Assembly: GCF_030291135.1 (NCBI RefSeq)
Contig: NZ_CP127409.1
Coordinates: forward strand, 3,224,001-3,288,000
Reading direction: 5' to 3'
DNA length: 64,000 bases
DNA from: Rhodanobacter thiooxydans
GTDB taxonomy: Bacteria; Pseudomonadota; Gammaproteobacteria; Xanthomonadales; Rhodanobacteraceae
Numbering within the stretch: the first letter of the stretch is position 1; each line of letters begins with the position of its first letter. The position numbers and the translations under genes are program-made. Shown piece after piece: positions 9,097-17,819 of this stretch. A model generated the notes under the pieces. The model saw only the letters and a list, made by a program, of their open reading frames with translations, did not search any database and had not been told where the DNA came from.

Positions 9097-9740
9097 GGCG
9101 TGGCTCCCGTGTCGTCGGCTGCGCGCTCGGCGGGCACGGCTGCCGCACGTGCCGGGCGTACGTAGCCGGACAGGCTGAACTGCACTTCCAGTGCCGCGGC
9201 GTTGTTCTGCTGCGCGACCACCGGGTTGCGGTAGATGCTGAGGTCGTCGACGAACAGGTACGGCGTGCCCTGCTCCAGCGCCTGCAGCACCGCCGCCAGC
9301 GGCTCCATGTCGCAGTTCAGGCTGATGCTCACCGCCGCCTTGCGGTACGGCTCGCCGGCCGAAGTGGATGGGTTTGGCAGCTGCATCTTCTGGGTTACCG
9401 CGCAGTGCTCGCCGCCGGCGTTGGCGGCGACCACGTCGATCACCCGCTGCATCAGGTCGCCCGCGGCGGTGTTCGGATCGTCGGCGGCGAGGAACGCACT
9501 GCTGGCGGCCTGGCCGGCGCCGAGCGCGGCGAGGCGCTGCTGCAGCGCCGGCTTCTCGGCGATCGCCGCGGCATAGCGGCTGTGCGTGTCGCGCAGGTCG
9601 GCCATCTCGCTGCGCACCTGTTGTAGCGGCACCACGAACCACCAGTGCAGCAGCAGCAGATAGGCTAGCCCCAGCGCCAGCAACAGCAGCAGGATGGCCA
9701 CGACGCGGCTGTCGCGCGGATTCATCGTGATGGTCTTCAC
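9093..9740 (-). CDS. gspM: Type II secretion platform protein GspM (XpsM)
   Basis: A 215-residue protein with a short cytoplasmic N-terminus, one TM helix (about 14-33) and a periplasmic ferredoxin-like domain, as in the XpsM/GspM_II family. It pairs with GspL in the assembly platform. The first codon is probably GTG at 9740, which overlaps the gspL stop as GTGA. An internal ATG at 9725 would shorten it by five residues. Its stop overlaps the gspC/N start. Confidence 0.9.
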   Translation of the reverse strand: MKTITMNPRDSRVVAILLLLLALGLAYLLLLHWWFVVPLQQVRSEMADLRDTHSRYAAAIAEKPALQQRLAALGAGQAASSAFLAADDPNTAAGDLMQRVIDVVAANAGGEHCAVTQKMQLPNPSTSAGEPYRKAAVSISLNCDMEPLAAVLQALEQGTPYLFVDDLSIYRNPVVAQQNNAAALEVQFSLSGYVRPARAAAVPAERAADDTGATP

Positions 9741-10909
9741 GGCGTGCCCTCGTCGGTCGCCGTCGGGGGCGCTGCCGGTTTCGGCTGGTTTATGTGCGCA
9801 ATCAGGTAGAAGCGTTCCTTGCCACTGGTGGGATCGGGCTGGATGCTGCCCTGGAAGCTGGCGCCGGTGACCAGCTTCGAATCCTTCAGGGCGTCGAGCA
9901 GCTTCACCGCCTGCTGGCTCTGCCCCTGCAGGCCGATCTGGCCGGTATTGTCGACGCTGAAGCGTTCCAGCCAGGCGCTGTCCGGCAGGCGCTCGGTGAC
10001 GTCCTGCAGCAGGCTGAGCTTGGCCACCGTGTCGTGCTTGCGCCGGGCCAGGAAACCGGCGGCGCCGGCGTTGTCCTGCAATTGCTGGCGCAGCTCGGCC
10101 ACCTGCTGCGCCTCACCGCGCATCGCCGCGACCTCGGCCTGCATCTGCGCCAGCGCCAGTTGCCGGTTGTGCAGCCACTCGCCCAACACAAGCACCAGCA
10201 GCAGCACGCAGGCCGCAGCCAGGATCAGGTTCAGCCGGCGGCGCGGATGCGCGTGATGTGGCACCTGTTCCGGCGGCAGCAGATTGACGCCGAGACGGCC
10301 GTCGCCCACGGCCAGGTCCACCGCGTCGACCGCGATGCCCTGCGCGCGCAGGCGTGCCAGCAACGGATCGAGCGTGTCGCGGGTAGCCACCACCAGCTCC
10401 GCGCTGAAGCGACCCGGCGGCGCGGGCGCGGCCAGCTCGCGCACGGCGTAGTACACCTGCGCCAGGGTGAACGGGGTCTGCCGGTCCATCTCGAAGCCGG
10501 CCACCTGCAGCAGGTTGTCGTGCGCCGCCAGCGGCAGCGCCAGCGTGCGCCGCAGCACCCGCGCCGGCGGCAGCAGCAGCGCCAGCCGCAGGTCCTCGCG
10601 ATCCACGCGCTTGAGCGCCGCGCTCAACGCGACCGGCGCCACGCGCACGCCATCGGCGGCCGTGTCGGCGCCGTCGTCCCAGCTCGCCAGCACTTCGGCG
10701 TGGCCGCTGCGGCGAACGCTCCACTGCGTACCCGTGTGCTGCAGCAGGTGCCAGTCCGCGCCGCTGCCGAACCAGCCGCGCCAGCGCGGCGGCAGCAGCT
10801 CGCGCAGCTGGCCACCCCACCAGCCGAGGAAACCCGGCAACGGCGAGGCACGCCAGCCACGGCGCATGCGCTCCACCCACGGCCGCAGCGACTGCGTTGC
10901 CGTACTCAT
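9737..10909 (-). CDS. gspL: Type II secretion platform protein GspL (XpsL)
   Basis: A 390-residue protein with a large cytoplasmic actin-like N-terminal part, a TM helix near residues 225-245 (hydrophobic LILAAACVLLLVLVL core) and a periplasmic domain of PilN/GspL type. GspL recruits the ATPase GspE to the inner membrane and binds GspM. The start at 10909 overlaps the gspK stop (ATGA), and the stop overlaps the gspM GTG start. The order K-L-M identifies it even though GspL sequences diverge strongly. Confidence 0.9.
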   Translation of the reverse strand: MSTATQSLRPWVERMRRGWRASPLPGFLGWWGGQLRELLPPRWRGWFGSGADWHLLQHTGTQWSVRRSGHAEVLASWDDGADTAADGVRVAPVALSAALKRVDREDLRLALLLPPARVLRRTLALPLAAHDNLLQVAGFEMDRQTPFTLAQVYYAVRELAAPAPPGRFSAELVVATRDTLDPLLARLRAQGIAVDAVDLAVGDGRLGVNLLPPEQVPHHAHPRRRLNLILAAACVLLLVLVLGEWLHNRQLALAQMQAEVAAMRGEAQQVAELRQQLQDNAGAAGFLARRKHDTVAKLSLLQDVTERLPDSAWLERFSVDNTGQIGLQGQSQQAVKLLDALKDSKLVTGASFQGSIQPDPTSGKERFYLIAHINQPKPAAPPTATDEGTP

Positions 10910-11775
10910 TCCGCCTCCCCCTCCTGCCAGCGCAGCACCATGTACGGTTGCGCCTGCCCCGCCTGCAGGCGCACCGTGGCGCGCAAAATTGCGCGCGTGC
11001 CGTCGGCCAGCGTAGCCTCCGAACGAATACTATGCGTGGTTCCGTTGTTGAGAACCAGCCGTGGGTCGGCCGCGTTGCGCTGCCGCACGGCCTGGATCTG
11101 GCTCAGTTGCTCCGGAGTCATCCCGGGAATCGCGGCCAGCGCCAGCGGCGGCGCGGTGTTCGGGTCCGGGCTGGTGGTGCCGGCCCAGATCGTCACCGCC
11201 GGCGCCATCTGCCGGTACAGCGCCGGCGTCATGCCCAGCACCATCTGCAGTTCCTCGATGCTGGCGAACGGGCCGCCGCGCGGGCCGTAGTCGCGGCCGC
11301 CCGCCTTGTAGATCGCGCGCTGGCTGGCAGCATCGCCTTCGAGCACGATCGGGTTGCGCCAGTCCAGCACGCGGCCGGTCAGCGCCTGCGCCTCGGCCGC
11401 CTTCAGCCCGGCCGCCTGGAACAGGCCGCGCAGCACCTCCGGTGAGGCGGCGTTGAGGTCGACCTTGCCACTCTCGTCGATCGCGCGCACGACGACCGTG
11501 GCCCGGTCGTAGCTGAACGCATACGGCCGGCCGTCGCCGGCCCAGTGCTGCTTCGGCCGCGGGTCCTGCAGGGCGTACAGCGCACGCATCAGGCCGGCCT
11601 CGGCGGCGTAGTGCGCCTGGGTCCGGGCGAACTGGTAGCGCGCCTGCAGGCCTTCGGTGCGCGCCAGCGCGGCGTAGCCGCCGAGCAGGATCGCCAGCAG
11701 CGTGCACGCCCACAGCACCAGCAGCAGGGCAACCCCGCGCTGGCTGGCCGGTGACCGCTGTGGCCGATACTTCAT
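10906..11775 (-). CDS. gspK: Type II secretion minor pseudopilin GspK (XpsK)
   Basis: A 289-residue protein with a prepilin-like leader ending in Gly14, then a hydrophobic helix (VALLLVLWACTLLAILL). It lacks the Glu at mature position 5, as is typical for GspK, the tip pseudopilin. The large C-terminal region contains a helix-hairpin-helix-like segment (VDLNAASPEVL). GspK caps the pseudopilus with GspI and GspJ. Both ends overlap neighbouring genes by 4 bp. Confidence 0.92.
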   Translation of the reverse strand: MKYRPQRSPASQRGVALLLVLWACTLLAILLGGYAALARTEGLQARYQFARTQAHYAAEAGLMRALYALQDPRPKQHWAGDGRPYAFSYDRATVVVRAIDESGKVDLNAASPEVLRGLFQAAGLKAAEAQALTGRVLDWRNPIVLEGDAASQRAIYKAGGRDYGPRGGPFASIEELQMVLGMTPALYRQMAPAVTIWAGTTSPDPNTAPPLALAAIPGMTPEQLSQIQAVRQRNAADPRLVLNNGTTHSIRSEATLADGTRAILRATVRLQAGQAQPYMVLRWQEGEAE

Positions 11776-12428
11776 CGGATGCTCCCGCCGCGCATGCGCA
11801 TGCGCGACAGCTCAGTCTGCGCCGGATTCGCGCGCAGCGGCACGTCCAGCTGCGGCCACGGCAGCGCGCCCGGCGCCTGCAGCTCGATCCGCACCAGCTG
11901 CGGCAGCAGGCGGCCGTCCGCCCATGCCGGCGACCACGGCAGCGCGGCGCCCTGCTGATCGACGCCGCGATAGGCGAAGCTGCCGGCCTTGATGTGGTCG
12001 AGCAGCACCTGCGGCTCGCCCAGTGGCTGCGGCGGCTGGCCGTCCGGTGGCAGCAGGGCCAGGCTCAGTTCCAGCCGCAGGCCGCCGTGGCCGTCGTCGA
12101 CCAGTTGCAGTTGCTGCAGCTGCGGGCCGAGCTTGCCGAGGTAGCCGGGCAGCGGCGCCACGTAACGCATCTCGCGCGCACTGCCTTCGAAATAGACCGG
12201 CTCGCCCTGCTCGGTGCGGCCGATCGGCTGCAGCATGCTCTGCGCCAGTTCGCGGCGCAGGAACTGCTGCGCCGAGCGCACCTGGTCGACCCGTTCGATC
12301 GCCGCGGTGCCCGAGCGCACGCTGTGGCTGGCGGTGCGGATGCCCGAGTACACGCCGACCAGCAGCAACGCCAGCAGCACCAGCGCGGCGAGCACTTCCA
12401 GCAGGGTGAAGCCGGCGACGCGCTTCAT
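11772..12428 (-). CDS. gspJ: Type II secretion minor pseudopilin GspJ (XpsJ)
   Basis: A 218-residue protein with a very short leader (MKRVAG) and the pseudopilin motif FTLLEVLAALVLLALLL, with Glu at mature position 5. It is a minor pseudopilin of the tip complex (H-I-J-K). The ATG at 12428 is chosen because it overlaps the gspI stop as ATGA and places the leader correctly; the frame remains open further upstream but that would bury the leader. Confidence 0.93.
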   Translation of the reverse strand: MKRVAGFTLLEVLAALVLLALLLVGVYSGIRTASHSVRSGTAAIERVDQVRSAQQFLRRELAQSMLQPIGRTEQGEPVYFEGSAREMRYVAPLPGYLGKLGPQLQQLQLVDDGHGGLRLELSLALLPPDGQPPQPLGEPQVLLDHIKAGSFAYRGVDQQGAALPWSPAWADGRLLPQLVRIELQAPGALPWPQLDVPLRANPAQTELSRMRMRGGSIR

Positions 12429-12847
12429 CGCGATGCCTGCGCGTTGCCGGTGGGTGCCGGCGTGCCCAGCCGCAGCGTGCGGAAGTGTGCCGTGCGCGGA
12501 TGCGCCGCCGCCCCCCACGACACGGTCAGGTCCAGCTGGTACAGCTGCAGCGTCGCACCGGGCACGGCCGGGCCGGCCGCATTCCACGGCGTCACGTCCA
12601 GCTGCCAGCGGTACTGCCGATCAAAGCGGCCGGAGCGGCTGCCCGGGGTGACCGGTTCGCCCACGAACGCGCTGTCGAGCAGGCTGCGCGCGTGCATCGC
12701 CGCCGCGCTGTGTTCGGCCGCGTTGTGGCTCAGGCTGATCGACGCACCGGCCACCTTCATCAGCGCGGTAAACGCGATCGCCAGCAGCATGATCGCGGCG
12801 ATCACTTCCAGCAGGCTGAAGCCGCGCTGGCGCCGCCCGGCGTTCAT
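12425..12847 (-). CDS. gspI: Type II secretion minor pseudopilin GspI (XpsI)
   Basis: A 140-residue protein with leader MNAGRRQRG and the pseudopilin helix FSLLEVIAAIMLLAIAF, with Glu5 present. GspI nucleates the tip complex with J and K. The start ATG at 12847 overlaps the gspH stop (ATGA), and the stop overlaps the gspJ start. Confidence 0.93.
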   Translation of the reverse strand: MNAGRRQRGFSLLEVIAAIMLLAIAFTALMKVAGASISLSHNAAEHSAAAMHARSLLDSAFVGEPVTPGSRSGRFDRQYRWQLDVTPWNAAGPAVPGATLQLYQLDLTVSWGAAAHPRTAHFRTLRLGTPAPTGNAQASR

Positions 12848-13302
12848 CGCTGCGCCACCGTGTCGACCACGCGCACCTCGCCGGTCAGCCAGGCCACGTT
12901 GACGTGCCACTCGCGCCGGCCGCTGGTGAGCGTGATGCGCCCACCGGTGGAGCTGCCGTCGGGGAAGAAGCGGATGCGGCCGGTGTGGTCGTTCGGCTGG
13001 TCTTCCTTCGCGCTGGTGATGCTCACGCGCAGGCCTTTCGGCAGGTGCACGCCCTGCCGTTTCGCGCCGTCGTAGCTGTTGGCGCGGGTGTCCACGTCGA
13101 AGTGCTGCTCCTGGCCGCGCACGATCGCCTGCGCGCGGGTCGCGCGCAGGGCACCGGCCAGCTCGCTGCTGGCCGCGCGCACGCGCGCGCTGGCCAGGCC
13201 CTGGCTCACCGAGACCGACACCGCCGCCGCGGCAATGCCGATCAGCAGGATCACCGCCAGCATTTCCAGCAGGGTGAAGCCGTGGGCGCGTGGGGCTCTC
13301 AC
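12844..13302 (-). CDS. gspH: Type II secretion minor pseudopilin GspH (XpsH)
   Basis: A 152-residue pseudopilin with leader MRAPRAHG and the helix FTLLEMLAVILLIGI (Glu5 present), followed by the GspH-type beta-rich domain with an IRFFPDGSSTGG segment. It sits between the major pseudopilin GspG and the tip subunits. The best start is GTG at 13302, four bases past the gspG TAG stop, with only a weak Shine-Dalgarno sequence, so expression probably relies on coupling. Confidence 0.92.
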   Translation of the reverse strand: MRAPRAHGFTLLEMLAVILLIGIAAAAVSVSVSQGLASARVRAASSELAGALRATRAQAIVRGQEQHFDVDTRANSYDGAKRQGVHLPKGLRVSITSAKEDQPNDHTGRIRFFPDGSSTGGRITLTSGRREWHVNVAWLTGEVRVVDTVAQR

Positions 13303-13306
13303 ATGC

Positions 13307-13732
13307 CTACTGCCAGTTGCCCACGTCCTTGCTGTAGCCGTCGCCGCCGGGCTTGCCGTCCTGGCCGTAGAAGATCAGGTCGAAACTGCCGTGCTGGCCC
13401 GGGTACTGGTAGCCGAACGCGTGGCCCCAGGGATCCTTCAGGTCGGATGCCTTCGCGTACGGGCCCTGCCAGTTCGGCGCGTTCGCCGGCTTCACCGCCA
13501 GCCCTTCCAGCTGTTGCGGCGGCGAACCGTTGTCCAGCGCGTAGTTCTCGATCTTCTGGCTCAAGGTCATCAGCTGCGCCTTGCCGGCGCCGTACTTGCC
13601 CTTGTCGACGTTCTTGCCGACCTGGGTCACCACCACCGCACCGATGATGCCGATCAGCACGATCACCGCGAGCATTTCGAGCAGGGTGAAGCCGGCGCTC
13701 GCACCGGGTCGTCGTGGTTGTCTTTGCTGCAT
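13307..13732 (-). CDS. gspG: Type II secretion major pseudopilin GspG (XpsG)
   Basis: A 141-residue major pseudopilin with a cleavable leader (MQQRQPRRPGASAG), the helix FTLLEMLAVIVLIGIIG, and the GspG C-terminal domain (DPWGHAFGYQYPG and the acidic GYSKD tail implicated in calcium binding). It polymerises into the pseudopilus that pushes substrates through GspD. The prepilin peptidase that processes it (PilD/GspO) is not in this window. ATG at 13732 lies 31 bp after gspF, the largest gap inside the operon, suggesting its own ribosome loading. Confidence 0.95.
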   Translation of the reverse strand: MQQRQPRRPGASAGFTLLEMLAVIVLIGIIGAVVVTQVGKNVDKGKYGAGKAQLMTLSQKIENYALDNGSPPQQLEGLAVKPANAPNWQGPYAKASDLKDPWGHAFGYQYPGQHGSFDLIFYGQDGKPGGDGYSKDVGNWQ

Positions 13733-13763
13733 GGGAATCGCCTCGAAGATGCGGGTGGAAGGT

Positions 13764-14981
13764 CTATTGGATATTGCTGGTCAGGCTGAGCAGCGGCAGC
13801 AGGATCGCGGCCATGATGATCGCCACCAGCACGGTCATCACGATGGTCAGCGCGGGCACCAGTGCGGCCAGCAGGCGATCGATCGCGCGTTTGGACTCAA
13901 GTTCGAAGGTGTCGGCGACTTTCAGCAGCATGGTGTCGAGCTGACCAGCTTCCTCGCCGACCTGCACCATCTGCATCGCCAGCCGCGGGAGCAGTTTCGA
14001 CTGACCCAGCGCCAGACTCAGGCCCGCGCCGCCCTTGACCTGTTCGTGCGCCGCGCTCAATGCCGCGTCCAGCGCGCGGTTGGCGGTGACCTGGCGCGCG
14101 ATGGCCAGCGCGCTGAGCAACGGTACGCCATTCTTCAGCAAGGTGCCCAGCGTGCGCGCGATGCGTGCGGTCTCCACCTTCAGCAGCAGCGGGCCGACCA
14201 CGCGCAGCCGCAGCAGTTTCGCGTGCCATGCCAGCCGCGCCGCCGGATCGCGCAAGCGCGTGCGCCACGCAAAGAAGCCGCCGCCGAGCAGCAGCAGGAT
14301 CAGCCACCACCACGACTGCAGCGCGTTGCCGAGCGCCAGCACCGCGGCGGTGATCCACGGCACCGGCACCTGCATGTCCTCGAAGATCGGCACGAACTGC
14401 GGCACCACGTAGGCCAGCAGCAGCACCAGCGAACCGAGCACGCCGACCAGCAGGAACGCCGGATAGATCAGCGCATTGACGATGCTGCCGCGCAGCTGCT
14501 GCGCGCGCTCCAGGTAGTCGGCCAGCCGGCGCAGCGTCTCTTCCAGCGAACCGCCCGCCTCGCCGGCGCGCACCAGGCTGACGTACAGCTTGGGGAACAC
14601 GCCATGCTCCTCGTCCAGCGCCGACGACAGGGTATTGCCGCCGCGCACGCGGTCGCGCACACGCTCGACCAGCTTCTTCGCGCTCTCGCCCTCGGGCAGC
14701 TCCAGCAGGATGCCGAGCGCGCGGTCCAGCGGCTGGCCGGCGCCCAGCAGGGTGGCCAGCTGGTGGGTGAACTGGGCCAGCTGGTCACCGCTGAACGGAC
14801 CGCGCTTGAACAGCGCGGCGAAGCCGCTGCCACCGCCGGCACCGTCGGCCGGCAGCGCTTCCAGCGGCGTGTGCCCCTGGTCCTGCAGGCGGCCGATCAC
14901 TTCCTCGACGCTGGCGGCTTCCATCTGCCCCTGCAGCGTCTCGCCGGCATCGTTGACCGCCTTGTAACGGAACTGCGCCAC
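13764..14981 (-). CDS. gspF: Type II secretion inner-membrane platform protein GspF (XpsF)
   Basis: A 405-residue polytopic protein with two repeated T2SSF cytoplasmic helical domains and TM helices near residues 170-195, 205-235 and 380-400. GspF is the core of the inner-membrane platform and contacts GspE and GspL. The start is GTG at 14981, one base after the gspE stop, so it is translationally linked to the ATPase gene. Confidence 0.95.
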   Translation of the reverse strand: MAQFRYKAVNDAGETLQGQMEAASVEEVIGRLQDQGHTPLEALPADGAGGGSGFAALFKRGPFSGDQLAQFTHQLATLLGAGQPLDRALGILLELPEGESAKKLVERVRDRVRGGNTLSSALDEEHGVFPKLYVSLVRAGEAGGSLEETLRRLADYLERAQQLRGSIVNALIYPAFLLVGVLGSLVLLLAYVVPQFVPIFEDMQVPVPWITAAVLALGNALQSWWWLILLLLGGGFFAWRTRLRDPAARLAWHAKLLRLRVVGPLLLKVETARIARTLGTLLKNGVPLLSALAIARQVTANRALDAALSAAHEQVKGGAGLSLALGQSKLLPRLAMQMVQVGEEAGQLDTMLLKVADTFELESKRAIDRLLAALVPALTIVMTVLVAIIMAAILLPLLSLTSNIQ

Positions 14982-14982
14982 C

Positions 14983-16716
14983 TCAGCCTTCCTGCGTCAC
15001 GCGCAGGACCTCTTCCAGCGTGGTGATGCCGGCCACGGCCTTGGCGATGCCGTCCTCGTACATGGTGCGCATGCCCTCGCTGCGCGCCTGCTTCTCGATG
15101 TCGCCCTCGTTCGCGCGCTGCATCACCAGCCGGCGCAGCGGGTCGCTCATGGTGAGGAACTCCATGATCGCGCGGCGGCCGCGGTAGCCGCTGGGGTTGG
15201 CCGCGCTGCTGCCCGGTTTCCACAGCCGGATCGGCCGCTCGTCGGTGTACTTGTGCAGCTCGAACTGCTCGATCACTTCGGGCAGTGCCTCGTACGCGAT
15301 CGCGGTTTCCGGATCGAGCCGGCGTACCAGCCGCTGCGCCAGGATGCCGTTGATGGTGGAGCCGAGCAGGTAGTCTTCCACGCCCATGTCGAGCAGGCGC
15401 GTGATGCCGCCGGCCGCCGAGTTGGTGTGCAGGGTGGACAGCACCAGGTGGCCGGTCAGCGCGGACTGGATCGCGATGCGGCAGGTCTCCAGGTCGCGCA
15501 TCTCGCCGATCATGATCACGTCCGGGTCCTGACGCATGATCGAGCGCAAGGCGCCGGAGAAATCCAGCCCGATCTGCGGCTTCACCTGGATCTGGTTGAT
15601 GCCTTCGAGCTGGTATTCGACCGGGTCCTCGACGGTGATGATCTTCACGTCGTTGGTGTTGATCTGCGACAGCGCGGTGTACAGCGTGGTGGTCTTGCCG
15701 GAACCGGTGGGGCCGGTCACCAGCAGGATGCCGTGCGGCTTTTCCAGCACGTCGACGAAGCGCTGCTGGAAGCTGTCGGTGAAGCCCAGCGAGGCGAAAT
15801 CGAACACCACCGATTCGCGGTCCAGGATGCGCATCACCACCGACTCGCCGAAGCTGGTCGGCACGGTCGAAACGCGCAGGTCCAGTTCCTTGCCCTGTAC
15901 GCGCAGCTGGATGCGTCCGTCCTGCGGCAGGCGGCGCTCGGCGATGTTGAGCCGCGCCATGATCTTCACGCGCGAGATCACCGCGGCGGTGGAGGACGAC
16001 GGTGGCGCTTCCACTTCATGCAGCACGCCGTCGATGCGGTAGCGCACCTTCAACCGGTTCTCGAACGGCTCGATGTGCACGTCCGACGCGCGCTGTTCGA
16101 CCGCGCGCTGCAGGATCAGGTTCACCAGCCGGATGACGGGAGCCTCGGACGCCAGGTCGCGCAGGTGCTCGACGTCGTCCTCCTCCGCGGCGCTGCCGTC
16201 GAGGTTCTCCACGATGGTACCCATCGCCGAGCGACCGCTGCCGTAATAACGTTCGATCAGCCCATCGATTTCCGAACGCAGGCCCACCCGCAACGCCACC
16301 GGCCGGCCGGCGGCCAATTCGACCGCCTGCAGCGGATACGGATCGGCCGGATCGGCCACCAACAGCGCCAGGCCGTGCACGTCATCCTGCACCGGCACCA
16401 CGTGCTGCTGTTTCAGGAAGCGCAGCGACAGCTCCAGCTCGGCCGGCGGCAGTTCCGGCGCATCGCGCGCGGCCAGCAACGGCACCTGCAGCAGCTCGGC
16501 CCAGGCCTCGGCCAGGTCACGCTCCGAGACCAGCCCGAGCCGCGCCATCAAGGTGGTCAGCGTGCCCTCGGCCGATTCCTCGTGCAGGCGGCGCGCACGG
16601 CCCAGGTCGCCGTCCTTCAGGCGTCCGCGCGCGACCAGCCAGGCGCAGACTTCCGCCTCGCGGTCATCCGCCACCTGAACCGACCCGCCGACCGCCGGCT
16701 CGATCACTGCCGACAT
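14983..16716 (-). CDS. gspE: Type II secretion ATPase GspE (XpsE)
   Basis: A 577-residue cytoplasmic hexameric ATPase that powers pseudopilus assembly. It has two N-terminal T2SSE_N-type domains, Walker A GPTGSGKTTT (Lys341), Asp and His boxes, and Walker B (VIMIGEMRD). The region near residues 470-515 lacks the four-cysteine metal-binding motif found in many GspE proteins; no cysteines occur there. I prefer ATG 16716 over an upstream ATG at 16776, because the extra 20 residues are Arg-rich and unlike XpsE N-termini. It is the first gene of the operon. Confidence 0.94.
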   Translation of the reverse strand: MSAVIEPAVGGSVQVADDREAEVCAWLVARGRLKDGDLGRARRLHEESAEGTLTTLMARLGLVSERDLAEAWAELLQVPLLAARDAPELPPAELELSLRFLKQQHVVPVQDDVHGLALLVADPADPYPLQAVELAAGRPVALRVGLRSEIDGLIERYYGSGRSAMGTIVENLDGSAAEEDDVEHLRDLASEAPVIRLVNLILQRAVEQRASDVHIEPFENRLKVRYRIDGVLHEVEAPPSSSTAAVISRVKIMARLNIAERRLPQDGRIQLRVQGKELDLRVSTVPTSFGESVVMRILDRESVVFDFASLGFTDSFQQRFVDVLEKPHGILLVTGPTGSGKTTTLYTALSQINTNDVKIITVEDPVEYQLEGINQIQVKPQIGLDFSGALRSIMRQDPDVIMIGEMRDLETCRIAIQSALTGHLVLSTLHTNSAAGGITRLLDMGVEDYLLGSTINGILAQRLVRRLDPETAIAYEALPEVIEQFELHKYTDERPIRLWKPGSSAANPSGYRGRRAIMEFLTMSDPLRRLVMQRANEGDIEKQARSEGMRTMYEDGIAKAVAGITTLEEVLRVTQEG

Positions 16717-17018
16717 CCTCCACCCCGCTCGATAACCGCGAAAAGCCGTCGACGCTCCCCTGCGGCGAAACGGCACGCACCATAGTTAGCACATCCGGCT
16801 GGCAGCAGGTGAATGCCGCTACGCCAGCCACCACGCCGGCACAAACATCCATTGTGGGGCATGCGCCCATAGCGTGGGACATCCGCAGCCTAGGAAAATT
16901 TCCTGTGCCGCCGCCGGCGTGACGCGGGTCGCAGGCTCGCGACGCGCCCGCCGCCGGTCGCGCGTTTGCGTCGCTGCCGGGGTCTGGGACAATGCCGCTT
17001 TCGATGACCGGCCGCACC
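16717..17018. promoter_or_regulatory. Divergent intergenic region between the xps operon and tatD
   Basis: About 300 bp with no gene. On the plus strand TTGCGT (16966-16971), 16 bp, then GACAAT (16988-16993) forms a plausible sigma70 promoter for tatD. The leftward promoter of the secretion operon must also lie here, but I see no convincing -35/-10 pair for it. The xps start is preceded by GGGGTGGAGG directly abutting the ATG, an unusually short spacing for its ribosome site. Confidence 0.45.
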
Positions 17019-17816
17019 ATGCCACTGCTCGATATCGGCGCCAACCTCACCCACGAGTCGTTCCACCCCGACCTCGACGCCGTGCTGCAGCGCGCGCAGG
17101 CCCACGGCGTAATGCGGATGGTGGTGACCGGCGCCTCGCGCGAGGGCAGCGAACACGCGCTGGCGCTGGCCAAGGCGCACCCCGGCACGCTGTTCGCCAC
17201 CGCCGGCGTACATCCGCACCACGCGCTCGACTATGACGACGCCACCGATGCGGTGTTGCGCGAACTGGCGCTGCAACCGCAGGTACGCGCGGTCGGCGAA
17301 ACCGGGCTGGACTACAACCGCAACTATTCGCCGCGCGAGGTGCAGCTGCGGGTGTTCGAACGCCAGCTGCAGATCGCGGCCGACCTGCAGATGCCCCTGT
17401 TCCTGCACCAGCGCGATGCACACGCGGATTTCGTCGCCCTGCTCCGGCGCTACCGCGACCGGGTGCCTGGCGCGGCGGTGCACTGCTTCACCGACACCGG
17501 CGAGGCGCTGCGCGACTACCTGGCGCTGGACTGCCACATCGGCATCACCGGCTGGATCTGCGACGAACGCCGCGGCACCCACCTGCGCGAACTGGTGCGC
17601 ACGATTCCGGCCAACCGACTGATGCTGGAGACCGACGCACCCTACCTGCTGCCACGCACGGTGCGGCCGCCGCCCAGCCACCGGCGCAACGAGCCGATGT
17701 ACCTGAAGCACATCTGCGAGGAAGTCGCCCGCGACCGCGGCGAGAGCGCGGAAGTCACCGCGGCGAACAGCACCGCCACGGCGGAGGCGTTCTTCGGCCT
17801 GGTCGAAGCGGCCTGA
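17019..17816 (+). CDS. tatD: TatD-family 3'-5' exonuclease/DNase
   Basis: A 265-residue metal-dependent TIM-barrel hydrolase that closely follows E. coli TatD: GANLTHESF at the N-terminus, GVHPHH, GETGLDYNRN, a HxRDAH-type motif, HCFTDT, WICDERRG and ETDAPYLLPR. TatD removes nucleotides from 3' ends and contributes to oxidative DNA damage repair and apoptosis-like DNA degradation. The ATG at 17019 is chosen because the protein then begins MPLLDIGANL like the family; two upstream ATGs (16992, 17004) overlap or hug the likely -10 element. It converges on the next gene with only 3 bp between stops. Confidence 0.93.
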   Translation: MPLLDIGANLTHESFHPDLDAVLQRAQAHGVMRMVVTGASREGSEHALALAKAHPGTLFATAGVHPHHALDYDDATDAVLRELALQPQVRAVGETGLDYNRNYSPREVQLRVFERQLQIAADLQMPLFLHQRDAHADFVALLRRYRDRVPGAAVHCFTDTGEALRDYLALDCHIGITGWICDERRGTHLRELVRTIPANRLMLETDAPYLLPRTVRPPPSHRRNEPMYLKHICEEVARDRGESAEVTAANSTATAEAFFGLVEAA

Positions 17817-17819
17817 GCG

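Noticed and set aside
4684-9165. A very long rightward open frame (about 1490 codons) across hrpB and the gspD-gspC region
   Set aside because: It is antisense to hrpB, gspD and gspC, has Arg/His/Gln-rich low-complexity translation and no family match. Such frames arise from high GC third positions opposite real genes.
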